A stretch of 64,000 nucleotides of DNA from Sulfitobacter sp. DSM 110093 (GCF_022788715.1 NZ_CP085167.1:989001-1053000); one strand, 5' to 3'. Positions 8,400-18,752 are shown, numbered from the stretch's first letter. Notes: generated from the letters alone by a model not told the origin. A program made the numbers and translations.

Positions 8400-9983
8400 C
8401 TATTTCGGAGGCCGCTTGCCGGTGCGCACATGGACTTCGGCGTCAAGGGATTTGGCGAGCGAGTTAAGTCGCGCCTCTGCGACCTCACCGAAAAGCGGCA
8501 CCATGTCGGGGGTGAGCCACAGCTCCAACTGCTTTTTCTTGGGGAACCAGCGTAATTCGCCGCGTTGCTCGTCTTTATCCATCCACAGCATGGCGCCAAA
8601 GCGCATGGCCTTGCCAAGAATCTCCGCCTCTAACCGCATCTGTTCGTCGACCATTTCATAGAGGTCTTCAAACCGCGTATTTTCGCGCTTGTTGGAGTAC
8701 CGGTGGAGCAGCGCCAGCCCTAGATAGATGCGTTCCAAATGCTTGAGCCCGCCGAGGTTGGCGCGGGTGGCGTTGTCAAAACAGGTCTCTGCCCGGTAAT
8801 CGGGATGCGCGCGCCAGCTGACGTCATGCAAAAGGCAGGCTGCTTTGACCAGCCGTTTGCGGGCATGGGGGGCAGAACGGTAGAGCGGTAGGATGAAGTT
8901 ATAAAGCACCTTACCAAAGCCGGGCATCCGCGCGTCTTTGGCTTCGGCGAAATAGCAGGCCTCAATCAGCGGATCACGGTCGCGTAGGCGTTGCGGCATC
9001 TGCTCATACAGCATGCCTTCGCGGATGCCGTAGCTGGAGATGGCAATGTCTTTGGGGCGGAAGGTTTTGACCAGACGGCTAAGCACCTCGGCGGCGTAGG
9101 GCACCAGCGACATCCGGCTCGACGACACGCCGCAGGCGCTGCGCAGCTCTTCCAAATCAGAGGCTTGGATGAACTTCACCGTCTCCCGGACCGAGGTCAC
9201 GGTCATGCGGTATTCATGCAGAACATGCAGCGGATAGCCCCGGCGGTACATGTCGATCCGCGCAATGGCACGCCATGAGCCGCCCACAAGGAACAGCCGG
9301 TCGCGCTGGTTGCCCATCTTTTCCTGAAGGCCGGTGATGACCTCTTTGATATGGGCATGCCGCCCCTTGGCACCGCCCTTGAGATCGCGCAATTTCAGCG
9401 GCCCGAGTTGCGAGGTCACCCGCCGCCCGACGCGCCCACCAGAGATTTCCGCAAGTTCCATCGAAGAGCCGCCGATGTCGCAGACAAGGCCGTAAGCGCC
9501 GGGCCAGCCCAGCAGCACGCCTTGGGCCGAAAGACGGGCCTCTTCCTCGCCGTCGATCACCCAGATACGCAGGCCGGTCTCGCGCAGCACATCGGCGCAA
9601 AACTCGCGCCCATCGCTGGCATCGCGCACCGCTGCGGTTGCGACGACGGTGAGTTCAGACAGCCCCATGCCATCGGCCAGCTTGCTGAAACGGCGCAGCG
9701 CCGATAGAGCACGGGCGCGGCCTTCGGGCGAGAGGTGCCCGGTTTCGGACATGCCAGCGCCCAAGGCGCACATGATCTTTTCGTTATAGAAATAGGCCGG
9801 AGAGCGGGCCGCGCCGTCAAACACCACCAGACGGACTGAGTTCGAGCCCACATCCACCACGCCCACCCGTGCCAGCGCGCGCGCACCCGGATCCTGAAAC
9901 AACGGTTTCGCGAAAAGGCCCAGTTCCGCCACGCCCGTCTCAGGGACGGGGGCGGCTCGGGAAGGGTCGGTCTGGTCTGCCAT
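8400..9983 (-). CDS. ppx: Exopolyphosphatase / pppGpp phosphohydrolase (Ppx/GppA)
   Basis: Encodes 527 residues. It removes terminal phosphates from polyphosphate and possibly pppGpp. The actin-like ATPase fold shows in VGVVDVGSNSVRLVVFDG, in TAAVRDASDGREF and in the second phosphate loop CDIGGSSMELAEI. The C-terminal half carries an HD-like helical region (AACLLHDVSWRAHPDYR). The ATG at 9983 follows AGGAGC at good spacing. It is the last gene of a minus-strand run permease-hdaA-ppk1-ppx, so polyphosphate synthesis and breakdown are encoded together. Confidence 0.95.
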   Translation of the reverse strand: MADQTDPSRAAPVPETGVAELGLFAKPLFQDPGARALARVGVVDVGSNSVRLVVFDGAARSPAYFYNEKIMCALGAGMSETGHLSPEGRARALSALRRFSKLADGMGLSELTVVATAAVRDASDGREFCADVLRETGLRIWVIDGEEEARLSAQGVLLGWPGAYGLVCDIGGSSMELAEISGGRVGRRVTSQLGPLKLRDLKGGAKGRHAHIKEVITGLQEKMGNQRDRLFLVGGSWRAIARIDMYRRGYPLHVLHEYRMTVTSVRETVKFIQASDLEELRSACGVSSSRMSLVPYAAEVLSRLVKTFRPKDIAISSYGIREGMLYEQMPQRLRDRDPLIEACYFAEAKDARMPGFGKVLYNFILPLYRSAPHARKRLVKAACLLHDVSWRAHPDYRAETCFDNATRANLGGLKHLERIYLGLALLHRYSNKRENTRFEDLYEMVDEQMRLEAEILGKAMRFGAMLWMDKDEQRGELRWFPKKKQLELWLTPDMVPLFGEVAEARLNSLAKSLDAEVHVRTGKRPPK

Positions 9984-10067
9984 CAATGCTCCTGCGGGCC
10001 ATCCGTTTGATTGGATAATTGGCGCAGGGGGGCGGTAAGGTCAATTGCTAACGCAGCTATCCGCCGG

Positions 10068-12242
10068 TCAATCCTCGGTATGGGTCAGCTTGGGCACATC
10101 CGATGCTCCCGCGCTGCCCCGGCCCGAAAGCGACGGATTCTCCATGAAAAAGCGATGGCAGTTGAAGGCAAACGTGCCCTCGGGAATGGCGGGGCGGGTA
10201 AATTTGCCTTCCGGCCCCATGACCCAGCTTTGGGCTACATCGGCCAGATTGGCCGCCATAACCTGACTGGTGATCTGTGCTTTGACGGTGGGGTTTTCGA
10301 TCTCGACCAGTGTCTCGACCCGACGGTTCAGGTTGCGGCCCATCCAATCGGCCGAAGACATGAAAACCCGCGCCTTTTTATGGGGCAGACCGTGGCCATT
10401 GCCGAAACAAACAATGCGGCTGTGTTCCAAAAAACGCCCGATGATGGATTTGACGCGGATGTTGTCCGACAGCCCCTTCACGCCGGGGCGCAGCCCGCAG
10501 ATGCCGCGGATTACAAGGCTGATTTCGACCCCGGCTTGGCTTGCGTCATAAAGCGCGTCGATCACTTCGGCATCAATCAGCGCGTTCATCTTGGCCCAGA
10601 TCACTGCGGGCCGCCCGGCACGGGCATGCTCGGCCTCGGCCTTAATCATCTCAAGCAGGCGTGGCTTGAGCGTGGTGGGAGAGATGGCAAGGTTTTCCAG
10701 CTTTTCGGGTGGGGCGTAGCCCGAGAGAAAGTTGAACACTTTGGTGGCATCCCGCCCAAGGTTCTGATCGCAGGTAAAGAGCGACAGATCAGTATAGATG
10801 CGGGCCGTGATCGGGTGGTAATTACCCGTGCCATAGTGGGTGTAGGTCACCAGTTGGTCGCCCTCGCGCCGCACAACAGTCGAGATTTTGGCATGTGTTT
10901 TGAGGTCAAGGAACCCGTAAACAACATGTGCGCCAGCGCGTTCCAAGCGGCGCGATTGACGGATGTTGGCGGCCTCATCAAAACGGGCCTTAAGCTCGAC
11001 CAGCGCGGTGACGGATTTGCCATCTTCGGCGGCTTCACAAAGCGCCTCGACAATTGGACTGTCGCGCGAGGTGCGGTAAAGCGTCTGTTTGATCGCCACC
11101 ACATCCGGATCCCGCGCCGCTTGGGCAAGGAAGCGGACCACCATGTCGAACGTCTCATAAGGGTGGTGCAGCAGCATGTCTTTTTGCCGGATCGCCGCAA
11201 ACATATCGCCATCATGGTCGCTGACCCGCTCGGGCACACGGGGGGTGAACTGCGGCCACAGAAGGTCGGGCCGGGCGTCTGTCACCAGTTTTGACAGGTC
11301 GGCAATGCCCAGCATCCCTTCGATTTCGATCACGTCTTGAGGCCGCACGCAAAGCTCGCGCATGACGACCGATTTCAGCTTTTCGGGTGCGCCAGCGGAA
11401 TGGGTTAGACGCACGACCTCGCCCCGGCGGCGGCGCTTTAGCGCGACTTCGAATTCGCGCACGAGGTCTTCGGCCTCGTCCTCAACCTCTAGATCGCTAT
11501 CGCGCAGCACGCGAAATTCAAAATGCGCTTTGAGTTTGTAGCCCGGGAAGAGGTTGGGGATGTTGATGATCAGCAGGTCTTCGAGCGGCAGATAGCGCAG
11601 ACACCCGTTTGGCGCGGGCAGGGCGACGAACCGGTCAATCTGGCCGGGGATCGGCAGCAGCGCTTGTAGCGGGCGTTTGTCGCTGTTGCGCTCCAGTTGC
11701 AAGGCCAGCGCATAGCCCGTGTTGGGGATGAAAGGGAACGGATGCGCAGGGTCGATCGCCAGTGGCGACAGCACAGCGAAAACTTGGTTAAGAAAGACCC
11801 CTTCGAGATGCTTAAGATCGGCCTCGGTCAGATCGGCCGTGCGCTCTAGCATGATGTTCTGGGCGTCCATCTCGGCCATGAGATCGACCAGCACGCGCTG
11901 CTGGGACATCATCAGGTTGCGCGCATCTTCGTTGATCAGCACCAGTTGCTCACCGGGGCTCAGCCCGTCGGCGGCGGCGGTGGTATTGCCCGCTTGGGCC
12001 AGTTCGCGCAGGCCCGCGACGCGCACGGTGTAGAATTCATCCAAATTGGTGGCCGAGATCGACAGAAAGCGCAGCCGTTCCAGCAGCGGCACGCGCGGGT
12101 TCTCGGCCTCTTCCAGCACCCGCCAGTTGAAGTCGAGCCAGCTTAGCTCGCGGTTAAAGAAACGGCCCGGCCCGGCGGTATCAAGCTCGGGCAGATCGGT
12201 GGCGGGCGGAAAGGGCGCTTGCAGGAAATCAGCTTGGGTCAT
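10068..12242 (-). CDS. ppk1: Polyphosphate kinase 1
   Basis: Encodes 724 residues, full length for PPK1. It polymerises the gamma-phosphate of ATP into polyphosphate, reversibly. Visible landmarks: the N-terminal helical domain (RFFNRELSWLDFNWRVLEEA), LKTHAKISTVVRREG carrying the autophosphorylated His region, YTHYGTGNYHP, and the second active-site His in FGNGHGLPHKKARVF with SSADWMGRNLNRR following. It sits 84 bp upstream of ppx and 61 bp downstream of hdaA. The minus-strand leader contains inverted TTTGCGAA-like sequence at 12273-12286, of unknown meaning. Confidence 0.97.
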   Translation of the reverse strand: MTQADFLQAPFPPATDLPELDTAGPGRFFNRELSWLDFNWRVLEEAENPRVPLLERLRFLSISATNLDEFYTVRVAGLRELAQAGNTTAAADGLSPGEQLVLINEDARNLMMSQQRVLVDLMAEMDAQNIMLERTADLTEADLKHLEGVFLNQVFAVLSPLAIDPAHPFPFIPNTGYALALQLERNSDKRPLQALLPIPGQIDRFVALPAPNGCLRYLPLEDLLIINIPNLFPGYKLKAHFEFRVLRDSDLEVEDEAEDLVREFEVALKRRRRGEVVRLTHSAGAPEKLKSVVMRELCVRPQDVIEIEGMLGIADLSKLVTDARPDLLWPQFTPRVPERVSDHDGDMFAAIRQKDMLLHHPYETFDMVVRFLAQAARDPDVVAIKQTLYRTSRDSPIVEALCEAAEDGKSVTALVELKARFDEAANIRQSRRLERAGAHVVYGFLDLKTHAKISTVVRREGDQLVTYTHYGTGNYHPITARIYTDLSLFTCDQNLGRDATKVFNFLSGYAPPEKLENLAISPTTLKPRLLEMIKAEAEHARAGRPAVIWAKMNALIDAEVIDALYDASQAGVEISLVIRGICGLRPGVKGLSDNIRVKSIIGRFLEHSRIVCFGNGHGLPHKKARVFMSSADWMGRNLNRRVETLVEIENPTVKAQITSQVMAANLADVAQSWVMGPEGKFTRPAIPEGTFAFNCHRFFMENPSLSGRGSAGASDVPKLTHTED

Positions 12243-12303
12243 GCGGGCCTCATGACATTGGAATGTAACGGGTTTGCGAATGCGAACGTTAATTATTCCA
12301 GTA

Positions 12304-12984
12304 TCACGCGCGGGGCGGGGCGATGTCCAGCACCTGCGCGGCCAGTGCGCGGGTCAAGGGGCGCTTCTGCGCAAGGCTGGCGGCATCCAGCCGGTCGACT
12401 AGCGCGATGGCGGCGGCAAAGGAACGATCCATCCGGGTCATCAGGTAGTTGATCAGCTCCGGTTTGGGCGTCAACTGCCGGTCGGCCAGAAGCTTGACCA
12501 GCAGGGCAGAGAGCAGCGCGTCATCGGGTGCTTCCATTTCGACCATCGTGGCGCCGCGCATCCGACTGACCAGATCGGGCAGCGTCAGCCCCCAATGGGC
12601 CACCGGCCCGGTGCCGGTGAGCAAGAGCGCCTGACCCTCGGCCAACACGAGGTTGTGCAGGTGAAAGAGCGCCGTTTGCGCCGCCGCGTCTCCGGCAATC
12701 AGATGCACATCCTCGACGGCGAGGGGGCCGCGGGCGAGGTTGGGAATGTCGGCCTCCATCAGATCGGCGGCGCTGATGATCCGCGCGCCCGACAGGTCCG
12801 CCCAAACATGCGTTAGATGCGTCTTGCCCGACCCTTGCGGCCCGGTCAGCGCGAGTTTGCCGCCTGCCCATTCGCGCCAGCCGTCGATCATCGCCATCGC
12901 CATCGCGTTGGAGGGGGCGACAAAAAAAGCGTCGCGGCCCAGAGCCGTCCGGCTGGGCAGGTTCAACCCGAGTTGGTGGGCCAT
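12304..12984 (-). CDS. hdaA: DnaA-like ATPase, regulatory inactivator HdaA
   Basis: Encodes 226 residues. It resembles the AAA+ domain of DnaA without the C-terminal DNA-binding domain, which is the signature of Hda. Hda stimulates DnaA-ATP hydrolysis together with the beta clamp and limits replication initiation. The P-loop is GPQGSGKTHL; the Walker B region is LAVEDVHLI. The N-terminus MAHQLGLNLPSRTALGR contains the expected clamp-binding-like start (QLGLNLP). The ATG at 12984 lies one base after the permease stop, so the two are coupled. The gene order permease-hda-ppk is common in alphaproteobacteria, as I recall. Confidence 0.92.
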   Translation of the reverse strand: MAHQLGLNLPSRTALGRDAFFVAPSNAMAMAMIDGWREWAGGKLALTGPQGSGKTHLTHVWADLSGARIISAADLMEADIPNLARGPLAVEDVHLIAGDAAAQTALFHLHNLVLAEGQALLLTGTGPVAHWGLTLPDLVSRMRGATMVEMEAPDDALLSALLVKLLADRQLTPKPELINYLMTRMDRSFAAAIALVDRLDAASLAQKRPLTRALAAQVLDIAPPRA

Positions 12985-12985
12985 G

Positions 12986-14068
12986 TTAGCGGATGTCCTC
13001 GTCGACGGTCGTTTCAGGTTCCCGGCCTTTGTAGAGTACACTTTCGCGGTAACTTGCCGTGGCAAAACGCGCGATCACGCCAATTGCGGCGGCGACAGGC
13101 ACGGCGACCAACAGACCAACAAAGCCAAAGAGCGTGCCAAAGACTGACAGCGCCAGCAGCAGCCAGACCGGGTGTAGCCCGACCGAATTGCCGACCAGCT
13201 TCGGGGTCAGCAGGTTTCCTTCGACAATCTGGCCCAGCACAAAGATACCTGCGACCAGCCCGATCGAGAGCCAGTCCCCCCAGAACTGAAACAGCGCCAA
13301 CCCGATGGCCAGCGCCCCGCCAATCAGCGCCCCAAGGTAGGGGATGAAGGTTACCAGCCCTGCGACAAACCCCACGACAAGGCCAAATTGCAGCCCCACC
13401 AGCATCAGCGCCACGGCGTAATAGGTGCCAAGGATCAGACAGACCGTGCCCATGCCGCGCACAAATGATGCAAGCGTTGCGTCGATCTCGCGCGCGAGCT
13501 GGCGAATCGTGGGGGCGTGGTCGCGCGGCAAAAGACGGTCGATGCCGGCGACCATGCGGTCCCAGTCAAGCAGGAGGTAGACGGCGACAACAGGCACAAT
13601 GACAAAGAGCAACAGAATGTTGATCAGCGAGGCGAAGGAGGCCAGCGCGGTTTGAAAGAGTTCGCCACCGCGTTCTTGGATCGTGGTGCCCAGCGTGGTC
13701 AACGATGTACGCAGCGTCGAATCGTCATCCAAAAGCGACGGGAAGCGGTCAGTGATAAAGTCGGTGAAGTTGCGGGTTACCTTGGGCGCGGTCTCGATCA
13801 GGTTAACGGTTTGATTGACCAGCGTTGGCACGACCAACAGCGCCATGAGCACAAAGATCAACAGCGCCGCCACGGTGATCAACGCGGTAGCCATGACACG
13901 GCTTAGCCCTAAACGCTCCAGCCGGTCGGCCACCGGGTCTAGGAAATATGCAATTGCCCCGCCCAACAGGAAAGGCAGCAGCACGTCGCCCATGAACCAT
14001 AGCGCCACCATGAACACCGCCGCGGCGATGCCCCAGTATTTCAATTGATCTCGGATTGGCAGGGCCAT
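12986..14068 (-). CDS. AI-2E family (PerM-like) membrane permease
   Basis: Encodes 360 residues with about eight hydrophobic segments arranged as in the AI-2E exporter/PerM family: an N-terminal pair (YWGIAAAVFMVALWFMGDVL), a long soluble linker near residues 80-150 (PKVTRNFTDFITDRFPSLL), then a C-terminal membrane block with LVTFIPYLGALIGG and VEGNLLTPKLVGNSVGLHP, the family hallmark. Substrates are mostly unproved; some members export AI-2 or act as Na+/H+ antiporters. It is the first gene of the permease-hdaA-ppk1-ppx run and divergent from pepT. Confidence 0.92.
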   Translation of the reverse strand: MALPIRDQLKYWGIAAAVFMVALWFMGDVLLPFLLGGAIAYFLDPVADRLERLGLSRVMATALITVAALLIFVLMALLVVPTLVNQTVNLIETAPKVTRNFTDFITDRFPSLLDDDSTLRTSLTTLGTTIQERGGELFQTALASFASLINILLLFVIVPVVAVYLLLDWDRMVAGIDRLLPRDHAPTIRQLAREIDATLASFVRGMGTVCLILGTYYAVALMLVGLQFGLVVGFVAGLVTFIPYLGALIGGALAIGLALFQFWGDWLSIGLVAGIFVLGQIVEGNLLTPKLVGNSVGLHPVWLLLALSVFGTLFGFVGLLVAVPVAAAIGVIARFATASYRESVLYKGREPETTVDEDIR

Positions 14069-14154
14069 GATGCTCTCCGGCTGGGAATATCATCACATCG
14101 CCCATGTGGCGCGTCGTTTCAAGTCTCGGCTGCGGTTGGGGTCGCTTGACAGTG

Positions 14155-14166
14155 CTGCAAATGCAG
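14155..14166. promoter_or_regulatory. PhaR-like box upstream of pepT
   Basis: CTGCAAATGCAG, a perfect palindrome, 31 bases before the pepT ATG. The same 12-mer occurs at 49606-49617 before phaP, where PhaR regulation is expected. Binding here is inferred from identity only. Confidence 0.4.
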
Positions 14167-14197
14167 GGACGATGGCCCAAAATTGAAGGAGCAGACG

Positions 14198-15439
14198 ATG
14201 CGCAGTGAATTTGATTGCGAATTGGAAGAGCGGCTGGTCCGCTATGCGAAGATCGACAGCCAGAGCGACGCGGGAAGCCCGACATCGCCCAGCACGGAAG
14301 TCCAGCTTGATATGTCGCGGTTGCTGGTGACGGAACTGCGCGAGATGGGGGCGGCAGATGTGACGCTCACCGATTACGGCGTGGTGCTGGCGACGGTGCC
14401 TGCCACGGTTGAGGGTGGCCCCGTGATGGGCTGGGTCGCGCATGTGGATACGGCGCCGCAGTACGACGCGAGCGGCGTGAAGCCGGTGGTGCATCGCGGG
14501 TATAACGGTGGGGACATTACCTTTGCCGATGCGCCTGAGTTGCGGCTGTCGCCCGAGAGTTCGCCCTATTTGGCTGAAAAACATGGGGAGGACATCATCA
14601 CCGCCAGCGGGCTGACACTGCTGGGCGGGGACGACAAGGCCGGTGTGGCGATTGCCATGACGGCGGCGCGGCATTTGATTGAGAATCCGAATATCCCGCA
14701 TGGCAAGATCCGCCTCGCCTTTACCCCCGACGAAGAGATCGGGCGCGGTGTGGATGCGCGGCTGCCCAACGAACTTGGTTGTGATTTTGCCTATACGTTC
14801 GATGGCGGCAAAGTGGGGGAGATTGAGTATGAGACCTTCAGTGCCGATGGCGCTGTGGTGAAGATCACGGGCGTTTCGGCGCATCCTGGTTTTGCCAAAG
14901 ACAAGATGGTCAACGCCCTACACATGGCCGCGAAGATTGTGATGACCCTGCCGCAAGCCACGATGACGCCCGAGACGACCGAAGGGGTCGAAGGGTTCAT
15001 CCATGTCTCTGAAATTAACGGCGGCTCCTCCGAGGCCGAGATCAAACTGATCCTGCGCGATTTTGAGCGTGAGGGGCTGGCAGCGAAAGGCGATCTTCTG
15101 CGACAGGTCTGCGCTGCCGTTGCCGCCGGTGGGCCGCGCGCCAAGATCGAGGTCGATATCCAGCCGCAGTACCGCAACATGCGCTATTGGTTGGAAGAGG
15201 ATATGACTCCGGTTGATCTGGCGCGCGGCGCGATCGAAGCGGTGGGGCTTGAGCCGCGCTCGGTTCCTATTCGTGGCGGCACCGATGGCTCGCGCCTGAC
15301 AGAGATGGGCGTGCCGTGCCCCAATGTCTTTACAGGTATGCAAGAAATTCACGGGCCGCTGGAGTGGATATCAGTGCAGGACATGGCGCTGGCCACCAAG
15401 GTGGCGGTGGAGCTGGCGCAACGGGCAGCCAAGGCATAG
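14198..15439 (+). CDS. pepT: Peptidase T (tripeptide aminopeptidase)
   Basis: Encodes 413 residues of the M20B zinc peptidase family, which removes N-terminal residues from tripeptides in the cytoplasm. Zinc-site segments are visible: AHVDTAP with His82 and Asp84, GGDDKAG near 143-149, and PDEEIGRG with the catalytic Glu pair near 178-180. RIRGGTDGSRL-like sequence (IRGGTDGSRLTEMG) appears near the C-terminus. The ATG at 14198 is preferred to one at 14183 because AAGGAG lies at good spacing before it. Its promoter region is shared with the divergent permease and holds a PhaR-like box. Confidence 0.95.
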   Translation: MRSEFDCELEERLVRYAKIDSQSDAGSPTSPSTEVQLDMSRLLVTELREMGAADVTLTDYGVVLATVPATVEGGPVMGWVAHVDTAPQYDASGVKPVVHRGYNGGDITFADAPELRLSPESSPYLAEKHGEDIITASGLTLLGGDDKAGVAIAMTAARHLIENPNIPHGKIRLAFTPDEEIGRGVDARLPNELGCDFAYTFDGGKVGEIEYETFSADGAVVKITGVSAHPGFAKDKMVNALHMAAKIVMTLPQATMTPETTEGVEGFIHVSEINGGSSEAEIKLILRDFEREGLAAKGDLLRQVCAAVAAGGPRAKIEVDIQPQYRNMRYWLEEDMTPVDLARGAIEAVGLEPRSVPIRGGTDGSRLTEMGVPCPNVFTGMQEIHGPLEWISVQDMALATKVAVELAQRAAKA

Positions 15440-15546
15440 TGCGCGGGCCTAAGTGCCCGTGAACCCAAGTACCCGCGAACCTGAATGATTGTCTCGCCCT
15501 CTGACATGCACTAGTCAGGGGGCAATTCGCTCAATGAGGAAACACC

Positions 15547-16887
15547 ATGCGTCTGTCCCGATATTTTCTGCCCGTGCTGAAGGAAAACCCTGCCGAGGCG
15601 CAGATCGTCAGCCATCGTTTGATGCTGCGGGCGGGGATGATCAAGCAATCCAGCGCGGGGATCTATTCTTGGCTGCCGCTCGGCTACAAAGTGCTCCGCA
15701 AGGTCGAAGAGATCGTGCACCAAGAGCAAGAGCGGGTTGGCCATATCCCAATGCTGATGCCCACGTTGCAATCGGCAGACCTGTGGAAGGAATCGGGCCG
15801 CTATGACGCTTACGGCCCCGAGATGCTGCGCATCCGCGACCGTCAGGATCGTGACATGTTGTTCGGTCCCACCAACGAAGAGATGATCACCGACATCTTC
15901 CGCAGCCATGTCGGGTCTTACAAAGACCTGCCGCTGACGCTGTACCATATCCAATGGAAATTCCGCGACGAGATCCGCCCGCGTTTCGGCGTGATGCGGG
16001 GCCGCGAATTCTTGATGAAGGACGGCTATAACTTCGACCTCACGAAAGAGGACGCGCTGCATGCCTACAACCGCCATCTGGTCAGCTATCTGCGCACCTA
16101 TGAGCGTATGGGCCTGCAGGCGATCCCGATGCGCGCGGATTCCGGCCCCATCGGCGGCGATGACACGCATGAGTTCCTCGTGCTGGCCGAGACGGGCGAA
16201 TCGGAAGTCTTCTATGACAGCGAGATCACCGATCTGACCTTCGGCGACCGCGAGATTGACCCCAGCGATCATGATGCCTGCCGTGCTGTGCTGGATGAAT
16301 TCACCTCGCGCTACGCCCGCACCGATGAAACCCACGACCCCGAGCTTTTCGCCAAAGTGCCCGAAGAGCGCCAGCGCACCGCGCGCGGCATCGAAGTGGG
16401 GCAGATTTTCTACTTCGGCACGAAATATTCCGACGCGATGAATGCCAAAGTGCAAGGCCCCGACGGCAAACAGGTGCCGGTCCATATGGGCAGCCACGGC
16501 ATCGGCGTCAGCCGCCTGCTAGGCGCGATCATCGAAGCAAGCCATGACGACAAAGGTATCATCTGGCCCGAAGGGGTCACCCCGTTCCACGCGGGTATCG
16601 TCAACCTCAAGCAAGGCGACGACGAAGCCGATGCAGCCTGCGAGGCGCTGTATAGCAGCCTCAAGGCGCTGGGTCTTGATCCGCTTTATGACGACCGCAA
16701 AGGCGGCGCTGGTATGAAGTTTGCGACGATGGACCTGATTGGCCTGCCATGGCGCATCACCGTTGGGCCGCGCGGGCTGAAAAACGGTGTGGTTGAGCTG
16801 ACCAGCCGCCGCACCGGGGAAAGCGAAGAGCTGCCGCCCGAACAGGCGGTCGAAAAGCTGGCGAGAATCTACGCCGGTATCGTCTGA
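15547..16887 (+). CDS. proS: Prolyl-tRNA synthetase, short form without editing insertion
   Basis: Encodes 446 residues. It charges tRNA-Pro with proline. The class II motifs are present: motif 1 around [20 protein letters not shown], motif 2 as [21 protein letters not shown], and motif 3 as [17 protein letters not shown], followed by the anticodon-binding domain. E. coli ProRS is about 570 residues because it has an editing domain between motifs 2 and 3. That domain is essentially absent here, as is normal for alphaproteobacteria, so mischarged Ala must be cleared by a free-standing editing protein. A TGAGGA RBS precedes the ATG. Confidence 0.97.
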   Translation: MRLSRYFLPVLKENPAEAQIVSHRLMLRAGMIKQSSAGIYSWLPLGYKVLRKVEEIVHQEQERVGHIPMLMPTLQSADLWKESGRYDAYGPEMLRIRDRQDRDMLFGPTNEEMITDIFRSHVGSYKDLPLTLYHIQWKFRDEIRPRFGVMRGREFLMKDGYNFDLTKEDALHAYNRHLVSYLRTYERMGLQAIPMRADSGPIGGDDTHEFLVLAETGESEVFYDSEITDLTFGDREIDPSDHDACRAVLDEFTSRYARTDETHDPELFAKVPEERQRTARGIEVGQIFYFGTKYSDAMNAKVQGPDGKQVPVHMGSHGIGVSRLLGAIIEASHDDKGIIWPEGVTPFHAGIVNLKQGDDEADAACEALYSSLKALGLDPLYDDRKGGAGMKFATMDLIGLPWRITVGPRGLKNGVVELTSRRTGESEELPPEQAVEKLARIYAGIV

Positions 16888-16895
16888 GCGCTGCG

Positions 16896-17402
16896 ATGAT
16901 CCTGCGGGTGCTGACACTGGCAGGAGGGATCATAGGAGCAGGTGTTGCGGCGCAAGGCCCGGGGTTTTCCCGGGCCTATGTGTTTGAGCTAGAGGCCGCA
17001 GAACGAACGCTCTCTGGTGTTATAGCGCATTTTGATGCTGCCGCCCGCGCCGCCGGGATTGACCGAGAGACCGCGCTGGCGCGGCTGCGTGGGTCGGCCT
17101 TGTTGGAACGCCGTCGTATCGATCTGACCCGCAACGTCGAAAGGCACATGGCGCTTGAGGTGCAAGTGCTGCGATTGCAAGCTGCGGGTCCGTTCCTGCG
17201 CAGTTATTACCTGTTACGCGCACCTGACGCAGAAGCGTTGCGCGCCACCGTGCAAAAGTTTTTGCCCACCGCACCGCGCAGCCGTGCCGAATTGATCTTC
17301 GCCGCCATAGGCTTCATCGCCGGAACAGCCTTCGCGCGGCTGCTCCTCTGGCTGCCCACATGGCCCGCGCGCTTCCGCCGTCGCCGGGCATTGCGTTCTT
17401 GA
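16896..17402 (+). CDS. DUF2937 membrane protein
   Basis: Encodes 168 residues, eight bases after proS. It has an N-terminal hydrophobic segment (LTLAGGIIGAGVAAQGPGF), a helical charged middle with an AxxxGIDRETALARLRGS stretch, and a C-terminal membrane segment (LIFAAIGFIAGTAFARLLLWL) followed by Arg-rich residues. This topology with the PGFSRAYVFELEAAERTL start fits the DUF2937 family, which is of unknown function. It is probably co-transcribed with proS. Nothing points to a role in translation. Confidence 0.8.
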   Translation: MILRVLTLAGGIIGAGVAAQGPGFSRAYVFELEAAERTLSGVIAHFDAAARAAGIDRETALARLRGSALLERRRIDLTRNVERHMALEVQVLRLQAAGPFLRSYYLLRAPDAEALRATVQKFLPTAPRSRAELIFAAIGFIAGTAFARLLLWLPTWPARFRRRRALRS

Positions 17403-17456
17403 CCCTTCTGGGGCAAAGCCTCAGGTTGCGCGCACCTCAGACCGGAGCCCTCCCGC

Positions 17457-18752
17457 ATGGCCAGCAAACCCACACGCACCGCCCCATTCGCGGCCTTTGA
17501 ATGGATGATCGCTTGGCGCTACCTACGCGCCCGCCGCGCCGAGGGCGGGGTGAGTGTGATGACGTGGATCAGCCTCATCGGCATTACGCTGGCCGTTTTC
17601 GCGCTGATCGCCACCCTTTCGGTGCGGTCAGGCTTTCGCGCGGAGTTCGTGGATACGATCCTTGGCGCCAATGCGCATGTCACCGTCTACACGATGGGCG
17701 AGGTGCAGGAAAACGGCCAGATCGACCGCACCATCGCCAACTATACCGAGATGGCCGCCGAGGTCGCAAAAGTGCCCGGCGTGACCCGCGTGGCCCCCTT
17801 GGTGCGTCAGCAGGTCATGGCCAATCGGCGGCAGTCCAACGCGGGCGTCGAGGTCTTTGGCATTGCATCGGATGATCTGATGACCATCCCCGGCATCCAG
17901 CCTTCAGAGCGTTCCTTCGGCGATATTGGCCGGTTCGAGGAAGGCATCGCCATCGGCAGCGGTGTGGCGCAAAGCTTGGGCGTGGATGTCGGCGACACGA
18001 TCAAGCTGATCTCTCCCAATGGGGTGAAGACGGCCTTTGGCACCAGCCCGCGTGTGAACGGCTATGAGGTGGTCTATGTCTTTTCCGCTGGGCGGTATGA
18101 CATCGACAAGACAAGGGTCTATCTGCCGATTGCCGAGGCGCAGAGCTTTTTCAACCGCGAGGGCGTGGCGGATGAGTTGGAGGTCATGGTCGAAGACCCC
18201 GAGAGTGTTGACGCCATGGCGCGCGCGTTGATGCAAGCGGCGGGGGATAATGCGCAGGTCTGGACATGGCGCGATGCCTCGGGCTCGTTCCTTAGCGCAC
18301 TGGATATCGAGGACAGGGTGATGTTCGTGATCCTTTCGGTGCTGGTGTTGATCGCCGCGATGAACATCGTCTCGGGGCTGATCATGCTGGTCAAGAACAA
18401 GGGCCGCGACATCGGCATTCTGCGCACCATGGGGCTGTCTGAAGGATCGGTGCTGCGGGTCTTTTTCATCTGCGGGGCCTTCACGGGAATCATAGGCACG
18501 GTGGCGGGTGTGGTGCTTGGCTGTCTCTTTGCGGTCTACGTCGATCAGATTTTCGCCTTTGTGAATTACCTCAGCGGCGGCAACGCTTGGGATGCGTCGA
18601 TCCGCGGTATTTATTTCTTGCCTGCAAAGCTGCAATTGGGCGATGTGCTCTCTGCCGTGGGGCTGTCGTTGGGGCTATCTTTTGTTGTTACGATCTTTCC
18701 TGCCCGCCGTGCGGCGCGGATGAACCCTGTAGAGGCTTTGCGCTATGAATGA
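17457..18752 (+). CDS. lolC: Lipoprotein-releasing ABC transporter permease (LolC/LolE type)
   Basis: Encodes 431 residues. Together with LolD it extracts outer-membrane lipoproteins from the inner membrane and passes them to LolA. The N-terminus [18 protein letters not shown] is the family start; one transmembrane segment follows ([19 protein letters not shown]), then a large periplasmic domain to about residue 280, and three C-terminal membrane segments ending in the FtsX-like [18 protein letters not shown]. Many alphaproteobacteria have a single LolC/E gene working as a homodimer (sometimes called LolF). The end overlaps lolD by eight bases. Confidence 0.95.
   Translation: MASKPTRTAPFAAFEWMIAWRYLRARRAEGGVSVMTWISLIGITLAVFALIATLSVRSGFRAEFVDTILGANAHVTVYTMGEVQENGQIDRTIANYTEMAAEVAKVPGVTRVAPLVRQQVMANRRQSNAGVEVFGIASDDLMTIPGIQPSERSFGDIGRFEEGIAIGSGVAQSLGVDVGDTIKLISPNGVKTAFGTSPRVNGYEVVYVFSAGRYDIDKTRVYLPIAEAQSFFNREGVADELEVMVEDPESVDAMARALMQAAGDNAQVWTWRDASGSFLSALDIEDRVMFVILSVLVLIAAMNIVSGLIMLVKNKGRDIGILRTMGLSEGSVLRVFFICGAFTGIIGTVAGVVLGCLFAVYVDQIFAFVNYLSGGNAWDASIRGIYFLPAKLQLGDVLSAVGLSLGLSFVVTIFPARRAARMNPVEALRYE

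Noticed and set aside
10011..11294. Long open frame antisense to ppk1
   Set aside because: Shadow of the conserved ppk1 frame; composition follows the ppk1 codon pattern.
15547..16887. proS seeming truncated by about 120 residues
   Set aside because: The short form without the editing insertion is normal for alphaproteobacteria; all class II motifs are intact.
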